A DNA stretch of 64,000 nt from Actinoallomurus purpureus (GTDB lineage: Bacteria; Actinomycetota; Actinomycetes; Streptosporangiales; Streptosporangiaceae), in the NCBI RefSeq assembly GCF_024055795.1, contig NZ_JAMXMY010000017.1:124001-188000 (forward strand), read 5' to 3'. A model generated the notes under the pieces. That model saw only the letters and a list, made by a program, of their open reading frames with translations, was not told the DNA's origin and made no database searches. Of this stretch, positions 59,459 to 64,000 are shown one piece after another (within the stretch, counting starts at the first letter, position 1; the number at the start of each line of letters is the position of its first letter). A program made the position numbers and the translations under genes.

Positions 59459-61705
59459 ATGAGACTCCGGATCAAGGCCGCCCGTATCGGGACGGCCATG
59501 GCGATCACCGTGTCAGGCCTGGCCCTGACCGCGACCGGCGCCAGCAGCGCCCAGTCGCCCTACCTCGACCCGCACGCCTCCGTCTCCACCCGCGTCGCCG
59601 ACCTCCTCAAGCGCATGACGATCGAGGAGAAGGTCGGCCAGCTCGCCCAGCCCGCCGTCGTGAACATCCAGGGCGGATGCCAGTGGTCCGGCGGCCCCCT
59701 GAACGAGTCCTGCATGCAGCACGTCCTCGGCGACCTGAAGGTCGGCTCGGTGCTGTCCGGGGGCGGCGAGACCCCGGTGAACAACACGCCGAAGGACTGG
59801 GCCGAGATGGTGAACACGGTCCAGAAGTACGCCATCGACCACTCGCGGCTGCACATCCCGATCGTGTACGGCGTGGACGCGGTGCACGGGCACAACAACG
59901 TGCTCGGCGCGACCAAGTTCCCCCAGCAGATCGGCGTCGGCGCGACGTGGGACCCGCAGCTCTCCCAGGCGATGGGCGAGTCGACGGCCCGGGCGGTCAA
60001 GGCCACCGGACCGCAGTGGGACTTCGCGCCGGTCCAGGACATCTCGCGCGACACCCGATGGGGCCGCTACTACGAGACCTACTCTGAGGACCCCTACCTC
60101 GCCGGCACGCTCGGCGCCGCGAACATCCAGGGCCTGCAGAAGACCGGACAGGTCAGCGCGACGGTGAAGCACTTCGCCGGGTACTCCCAGCCGTTCGCCG
60201 GCCACGACCGCTCCGAGGCCCACCTGGACCCGCGCTACTTCCAGGACACGTTCCTGCCGTCGTACAAGGCGGCCGTGGATGCGGGCGCCGACACGGTGAT
60301 GGTCAACTCCGGGTCGATCAACGGCATCCCGGCGCACGCCTCGCACTACCTGCTCACCGACCTGCTGCGCCGCCAGTGGGGCTTCAAGGGCCTCGTGGTC
60401 AGCGACTGGAACGACGTCGACGCGCTGCGGACGGCGTACCACCTGACCGACACCTACGCGGGCGCGGTCGCCATCGCGATCAACGCCGGCGTCGACATGG
60501 GCATGCTGCCGCCCGGTGAGGTCGACGGGTTCGTCCAGGGCCTGCTGGACGACGTCAAGACCGGCAAGGTCACCAAACGCCGCCTCGACGAGGCCGTGTC
60601 CCGGGTCCTCGCCCTGAAGTTCAAGCTTGGCCTGTTCGAGCACCCGTACGTCGACCCGTCCAAGGCCGACGCGGCCGTGCTGGGCACCGACAAGGACCTG
60701 GCCGTCCAGGCCGCGACCGAGTCGCAGACCCTGCTGAAGAACGACGGTAACGTCCTGCCCCTGTCGACCGGCACCGGCAAGGTCGTCGTGACCGGCCCGA
60801 GCGCCGACTCGATCCCGAACCAGGACGGCGGCTGGACCATCCAGTGGCAGGGCATCCCCAACGGCGTCAACGACCCCGGGGTGACCGTCTACCAGGGCAT
60901 CAAGAACGTCATCGGTGACCACGCCAAGCTCGTCACGAAGGCCGACGACGCGGTCGACCAGACCAAGGACGCCGACGCGGCGATCGTGGTCGTGGGCGAC
61001 AAGCCCGGCGCCGAGGGCGTCAACGACCAGGAGCAGCCCGAGCTCGCCGCCGACCAGCAGGACCTCGTCGACCGCCTGCAGGCCACCGGCAAGCCGGTGA
61101 TCGTGGTGGTCGTCGCCGACCGGCCGCTGGTGCTCGGCAGTGCGGCCGACGCCAAGCAGCTGCTCATGTCCTGGCTGCCCGGCAGCGAGGGCGGTACGGC
61201 CGTGGCGAACGTCCTGTTCGGCAAGGCCAACCCGAGCGGGCGGCTCCCGGTCTCCTGGCCGAAGACCACCGGCGACGAGCCGATGTTCTACCAGCAGCTG
61301 CCGGGCACGAACGGCGGCACCAGCTCCGGCTACGACCCGCTGTTCGCCTTCGGCGCGGGCCTGTCCTACACCACGTACGCGGTGCAGGACGTGACGGTCT
61401 CCGGCGGAAACACGGTGAAGGTGTCGGTGAAGGTCGCCAACACCGGTTCCCGCGACGGTGACTTCGTGGTGCCGGTCTTCGCGCAGCAGCCGGTCAGCCG
61501 TATCGTCGCCCCGCCGAACCGCCTCGTCGCCTTCACCCGGGTGCCGCTCAAGGCGGGCGAGTCGACCACCGTGTCACTGTCCTTCCCCCGGTCCCGCCTC
61601 GCCGTGACCCAGGGCGACATCAACGGCTCGGGCACCCGCGCGGTGCTCCCGGGCCTCTACAAGATCGTCGCCGGCGCCAAGTCCGCCGACCTGACGATCG
61701 ACTGA
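59459..61705 (+). CDS. Secreted GH3 beta-glucosidase-like enzyme
   Basis: 748 residues. Signal peptide MRLRIKAARIGTAMAITVSG to about GASSA-QS (residue 31). Domain 1 (TIM barrel): MTIEEKVGQLAQPAVV, YGVDAVHGHNNVLGATKFPQ, WDFAPVQDISRDTRWGRYYE, VSATVKHFAGYSQPFAGHDR and GLVVSDWNDVDAL with nucleophile Asp316. Domain 2 holds TESQTLLKNDGNVLPLSTGT, VVVGDKPGAEGVNDQEQPEL and PLVLGSAADAKQLLMSWLPG. A fibronectin-III-like end domain (SVKVANTGSRDGDFVVPVFA) closes it. Releases glucose or another sugar from plant glycans outside the cell; the ROK gene before it is the probable repressor. Confidence 0.93.
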   Translation: MRLRIKAARIGTAMAITVSGLALTATGASSAQSPYLDPHASVSTRVADLLKRMTIEEKVGQLAQPAVVNIQGGCQWSGGPLNESCMQHVLGDLKVGSVLSGGGETPVNNTPKDWAEMVNTVQKYAIDHSRLHIPIVYGVDAVHGHNNVLGATKFPQQIGVGATWDPQLSQAMGESTARAVKATGPQWDFAPVQDISRDTRWGRYYETYSEDPYLAGTLGAANIQGLQKTGQVSATVKHFAGYSQPFAGHDRSEAHLDPRYFQDTFLPSYKAAVDAGADTVMVNSGSINGIPAHASHYLLTDLLRRQWGFKGLVVSDWNDVDALRTAYHLTDTYAGAVAIAINAGVDMGMLPPGEVDGFVQGLLDDVKTGKVTKRRLDEAVSRVLALKFKLGLFEHPYVDPSKADAAVLGTDKDLAVQAATESQTLLKNDGNVLPLSTGTGKVVVTGPSADSIPNQDGGWTIQWQGIPNGVNDPGVTVYQGIKNVIGDHAKLVTKADDAVDQTKDADAAIVVVGDKPGAEGVNDQEQPELAADQQDLVDRLQATGKPVIVVVVADRPLVLGSAADAKQLLMSWLPGSEGGTAVANVLFGKANPSGRLPVSWPKTTGDEPMFYQQLPGTNGGTSSGYDPLFAFGAGLSYTTYAVQDVTVSGGNTVKVSVKVANTGSRDGDFVVPVFAQQPVSRIVAPPNRLVAFTRVPLKAGESTTVSLSFPRSRLAVTQGDINGSGTRAVLPGLYKIVAGAKSADLTID

Positions 61706-61736
61706 CCGGACCACCGTAGGCCGCGACTGATCACAA

Positions 61737-61775
61737 GGAGGCCGCGGGGCGATCGTCGATCGCCCCGCGGCCTCC
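61737..61775 (+). terminator. Strong terminator after GH3
   Basis: Perfect 17-bp stem (61737-61753 with 61759-61775), loop CGTCG; 32 nt after the stop. Confidence 0.85.
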
Positions 61776-62432
61776 GCATCGGGGCTCCGCACGCCGCGAA
61801 GCGCCGGGCGCTCGACGGCCGGCACGCCGGCCCCCAGGAGACGGCACGCCTTGTTCAGCGCCGTCTACTCACGCGAGCAACTTTCTCGTCTGTGTAGACA
61901 CCGTGGGAAGAGACGCCAGCTCCCGCCGAGTCCGCCGTGCTGCGAGGCGGACCACACCTCACAGCACGAAGCTCAAACCCATGAGACGCCGATCACGGCT
62001 CCCCCTTCCCCCCATGAATGGGTCGCCGCCCGCCGCGGCGTGATCGCTAGTGGTCGCCACCGCGACCGATTTGTCGCGAAAGCCTGCTGCGTGGCCGGCC
62101 GACCTCGCGATGCGGGATCGGGCGGCTGCGGGACCACTCCCCCTGCATCCGGCGTCGCGGCGACTTTGCCGCCGTCGTGGTCACGTTGCCGCCGTCGTTG
62201 ACGGGTCGATGACCGGTTTGCCCGGGTTAGCGCGTCAATACCGACGTCAATGTGGCTGATCGATCCGGTCGGGCGACTCCAAGCTCCGGCGGGCCGGGCG
62301 TGAGGCTCGGTGAAGGGCCGCACTGCCGGGCGATTCCTCCCAGTAAGGGACCCGATTCCGGCGGCTTTACCGAGCACTACGCCCGCTCGTGGCCGGACGC
62401 CCCCTGCGAGCGACTGGGGACTTCCGACGCTT
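61776..62432. other. 657-nt gap with repeat copy B
   Basis: No convincing gene; a plus-strand frame at 61851-62201 has odd composition and no ribosome site. Holds GTCTAC (61863-61868) facing GTAGAC (61894-61899), a short tandem of TTGCCGCCGTCGT near 62165-62200, and the 101-nt dispersed repeat at 62288. GC drops after about 62400. Confidence 0.5.
62288..62388 (+). repeat. Dispersed 101-nt repeat, copy B
   Basis: Same sequence family as 22210-22310 (opposite orientation there), 76 of 101 positions equal and no gap. Here it stands between the GH3 gene and the low-GC triad. Confidence 0.6.
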
Positions 62433-62888
62433 TTACTCCTTATTCCGGGGAAGTCGAGCCCATATGATCTTTCCGCCGCCGTTCATCTTCGGTATCCGCC
62501 TGGAACCCCAACTCTGAGCGAGCCGGGAGACGATGAAGAGCCCTTTTCCGCTCGTAGAGAGGAGGAATTCGTCACCTTCGGCGAGGGTTCTAGGCTTGGG
62601 CAGCGTCCAAGACGGGTCCCAGACCTCGATGAGAGGGCTACCGCCGTTCCAGCAGAGCATGAGCTTGAAGAACTCTGCGGTAGGAACGTGGACGTAGGCG
62701 TTGGTGATGAACTCCGACGCGATCAGAGTCGCATCGTCCACCAGATCAGGACGCTTCATTACGAGCATGCGGTGCTCGATGAAGGTGCGAGCGATGTCAG
62801 CGGCCTGAGGCACCGGCCGAAGGGTCACGACGGTCTTCCGATCCCTGCCGTCCATCACCGTCTCGATCGGGCTCGCCAGCGCATCCAT
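62433..62888 (-). CDS. HATPase-domain protein, anti-sigma/SpoIIAB-like
   Basis: 151 residues from ATG 62888. N box IASEFITNAYVHVP (about 57-70), G1 LIEVWDPSWTLP (about 91), G2 GKGLFIVSRLAQSWGSR (about 120), and the end GGGKIIWARLPRN. These are the ATP-binding motifs of the small HATPase_c proteins of actinobacteria, often set next to XRE-DUF397 pairs. The gene is divergent from the XRE gene. Lower GC than most of the window. Confidence 0.82.
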   Translation of the reverse strand: MDALASPIETVMDGRDRKTVVTLRPVPQAADIARTFIEHRMLVMKRPDLVDDATLIASEFITNAYVHVPTAEFFKLMLCWNGGSPLIEVWDPSWTLPKPRTLAEGDEFLLSTSGKGLFIVSRLAQSWGSRRIPKMNGGGKIIWARLPRNKE

Positions 62889-62951
62889 GGCCACCCACCC
62901 CCATCTGCCATATTTCAGGCTGTTCGGTCCATTCTGGATCGTTCTTGCTAT

Positions 62952-63009
62952 CCGGACTCGTCCGGTAATTCTTGGAGCCGATTGACAGAAAGTCTGGACC
63001 AGATAGAAC
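62952..63009 (+). promoter_or_regulatory. Promoter and palindrome before XRE gene
   Basis: TTGACA (62982-62987), 16 nt, TAGAAC (63004-63009). Upstream CCGGAC-TC-GTCCGG (62952-62965) is a perfect palindrome in the divergent gap, a likely XRE operator. Confidence 0.55.
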
Positions 63010-63053
63010 AGGCGAGATATCTTTTCGAAAGGCTTGAAGAGATTGGAGGTGCC

Positions 63054-63860
63054 ATGCAGACGGATCCAGTGATCGATCCAGATACCGGCCTCTGGAACTG
63101 GCTGGCCTACGACCTGCGGTTCTATAGACAGAAGTACGGTATGTCGCAATCGGCGATATCGGAGGTCATCAAGACCAGCCCTCCAAACCTTTCAAACCTT
63201 GAAGCGGGCAGGAGACGCCTCAAGGACGAACAGGCTGAAGCGCTAGACGAGCGCTTCAAGACAGGCGGCCACTTCAAGAGGCTCCTGAGGTACGCCCGCC
63301 TGGGGCATGATCCAAACTGGTTCAAGCAGTACGTAGGCATCGAGTCGAGAGCGTCCGTCCTCAAGGTCTATGAGCCCATCGCCGTACCAGGCATCCTTCA
63401 GACGCCCGAGTACGCGGGAGCCCTCTTCAAGGCTGGAGGCGCCCGCAACGTCGAGGAGCTGATCGAGAAGCGCATGAAGCGCCAAGAGGTGCTGCGCAGA
63501 CCGGACCCACCTCTTCTGTGGGTCGTGGTCACAGAGAACGTGATCGACTGGCCGGTAGGAGGGGCAAGCGTGATGCGGAAGCAGCTCGCTCGTCTACTGG
63601 AGGTGGCAGAGCAGCCCAACATAGGGATGCGAGTGATCCCACGGTCAGCCGGCGCTCATGCCGGCTTCGACGGCAGTCTCTACCTCCTCTCCGGAGAAGA
63701 CGGAGATATCGCCTACATCGAAGCCACCGGAGGCGGACGCCTGGTACCGTCCCTGACCGAGGTACGTTCGTACGAAGCGAGGTTTGAACGCATCGGACAA
63801 TCGGCCTTGCCGATGGAATCCTCCCTGAGAATGATCAGAGATGCGATGGAGGCTCTGTAG
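63054..63860 (+). CDS. XRE regulator, Scr1-type C-terminal domain
   Basis: 268 residues from ATG 63054, with GGAGG 4 nt before. HTH: LRFYRQKYGMSQSAISEVIK then TSPPNLSNLEAGRRRL (about 23-60). The rest is the DUF5753/Scr1-like part: EPIAVPGILQTPEYAGALFK, RRPDPPLLWVVVTENVIDWP, LLEVAEQPNIGMRVIPRSAG and AHAGFDGSLYLLSGEDGDIA. These proteins pair with a small DUF397 protein, which here overlaps its stop (TAGTG). GC content and codon use are below the flanks, so recent gain is possible. WhiJ-type and Scr1/Scr2-type pairs act in development or as antitoxin-like systems. Confidence 0.9.
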   Translation: MQTDPVIDPDTGLWNWLAYDLRFYRQKYGMSQSAISEVIKTSPPNLSNLEAGRRRLKDEQAEALDERFKTGGHFKRLLRYARLGHDPNWFKQYVGIESRASVLKVYEPIAVPGILQTPEYAGALFKAGGARNVEELIEKRMKRQEVLRRPDPPLLWVVVTENVIDWPVGGASVMRKQLARLLEVAEQPNIGMRVIPRSAGAHAGFDGSLYLLSGEDGDIAYIEATGGGRLVPSLTEVRSYEARFERIGQSALPMESSLRMIRDAMEAL

Positions 63861-63964
63861 TGTCAGCGATCATCACCTCCGACGGGTTCAGGAAAAGCAG
63901 CCGTAGTGGGAACCAAGGTGGCGCCTGCGTAGAGGTCAAAGTGGTGGATTCCGAGTCTGCCTGA
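63860..63964 (+). CDS. Short DUF397-domain protein
   Basis: 34 residues, GTG 63860 overlapping the XRE stop by one base. GFRKSSRSGNQGGACVEVKV is the DUF397 core (usual: WRKSSYSGNGGNCVEV). Normal members go on for another 25-30 residues with a VRDSKDPDGP..F segment; here TGA comes soon after VVDSESA. Either a truncated or a short member. Confidence 0.7.
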   Translation: MSAIITSDGFRKSSRSGNQGGACVEVKVVDSESA

Positions 63965-63978
63965 TTGATTGAAATAAG

Positions 63979-64000
63979 GAACCCACGACCTTCGAGTCGT
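63979..64000 (-). other. tRNA-like sequence at the window edge
   Basis: On the minus strand the last 22 bases read ACGACTCGAAGGTCGTGGG then TTC. This looks like the stretch from anticodon arm to T-loop of a tRNA, but the T-arm does not close on the side inside the window. It may be one end of an attachment site; the window ends here. Confidence 0.25.

Noticed and set aside
61851-62201. 116-codon plus-strand frame after GH3
   Set aside because: Rich in Arg, Cys and Pro with no ribosome site; looks like chance openness in GC-rich DNA.
1-64000. CRISPR arrays
   Set aside because: No series of regularly spaced identical repeats was found; the short repeats seen are pairs only.

Overview
The window is 64 kb of high-GC DNA with actinobacterial gene content: SigJ-type ECF sigma factor, coenzyme-F420-type enzymes, an XRE/DUF397/HATPase triad, DUF4192, PAC2, sedolisin and a CtaD paralogue. 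Together these fit a soil actinomycete, perhaps Streptosporangiales (Thermomonosporaceae-like). The family assignment is inference from gene content, not a database result. No CRISPR array, rRNA, prophage core or recognisable antibiotic gene cluster was seen.

Layout. 1-0.7 kb: 3' end of a sugar-phosphate nucleotidyltransferase. 0.7-8.9 kb: DUF4192, a dead IS200/IS605-type fragment, a VOC protein, a divergent F420-type operon with its MarR regulator and twin operators, and an intact solo-tnpB element inserted in a decayed class-V aminotransferase gene. Then follows an acyl-CoA ligase with an in-frame amber codon. 8.9-20 kb: DinG-like helicase, AlaA-type aminotransferase, DUF1963 protein, a TetR / AurF-like diiron oxygenase / SDR cluster, a lone CtaD, and a secreted sedolisin. 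20-24.3 kb: YdcF-like fragment, a membrane protein, sigJ and a LUD gene separated by a long inverted repeat. 24.3-33.5 kb: TetR gene and a six-gene minus-strand operon (two permeases, lipoprotein, fused double-ATPase, amidase, amidohydrolase) for uptake and hydrolysis of a peptide- or amide-like substrate. 33.5-37.4 kb: XRE regulator, small proteins and a pyruvate-oxidase-like ThDP enzyme.

37.5-44.3 kb is a stress or dormancy-like cluster: GAF protein, three tandem-domain universal stress proteins, an orphan V-ATPase F-like protein, a HAD protein lacking its nucleophile, an Rv1733c-like membrane protein and an Acg-like nitroreductase. DevR-box-like sites lie between them. 45-46 kb holds two small secreted proteins, one extremely rich in Gly, Trp and Cys. 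46-52 kb: VanZ, nitronate monooxygenase, RecQ, a YeaQ/GlsB membrane protein, an operator-controlled unknown and PAC2. 52.1-54.6 kb: VOC remnant, tRNA-Ala(GGC), and the conserved nadD-rsfS-phosphatase operon. 54.6-61.7 kb: a membrane protein, PaaK-like ligase, M48 protease, ROK regulator and secreted GH3 enzyme. 62.4-64 kb is visibly lower in GC and carries the HATPase / XRE(Scr1-type) / short DUF397 triad.

Strongest leads. (1) Deleting the tnpB element rejoins the interrupted reading frame exactly, which fixes its target (TTCAC), both ends and its predicted guide. (2) The Gly/Trp/Cys-rich secreted peptide. (3) The stress cluster with DevR-like boxes. (4) A 101-nt repeat present twice, 40 kb apart. 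(5) The palindromes flanking the permease-amidase operon and its TetR gene.
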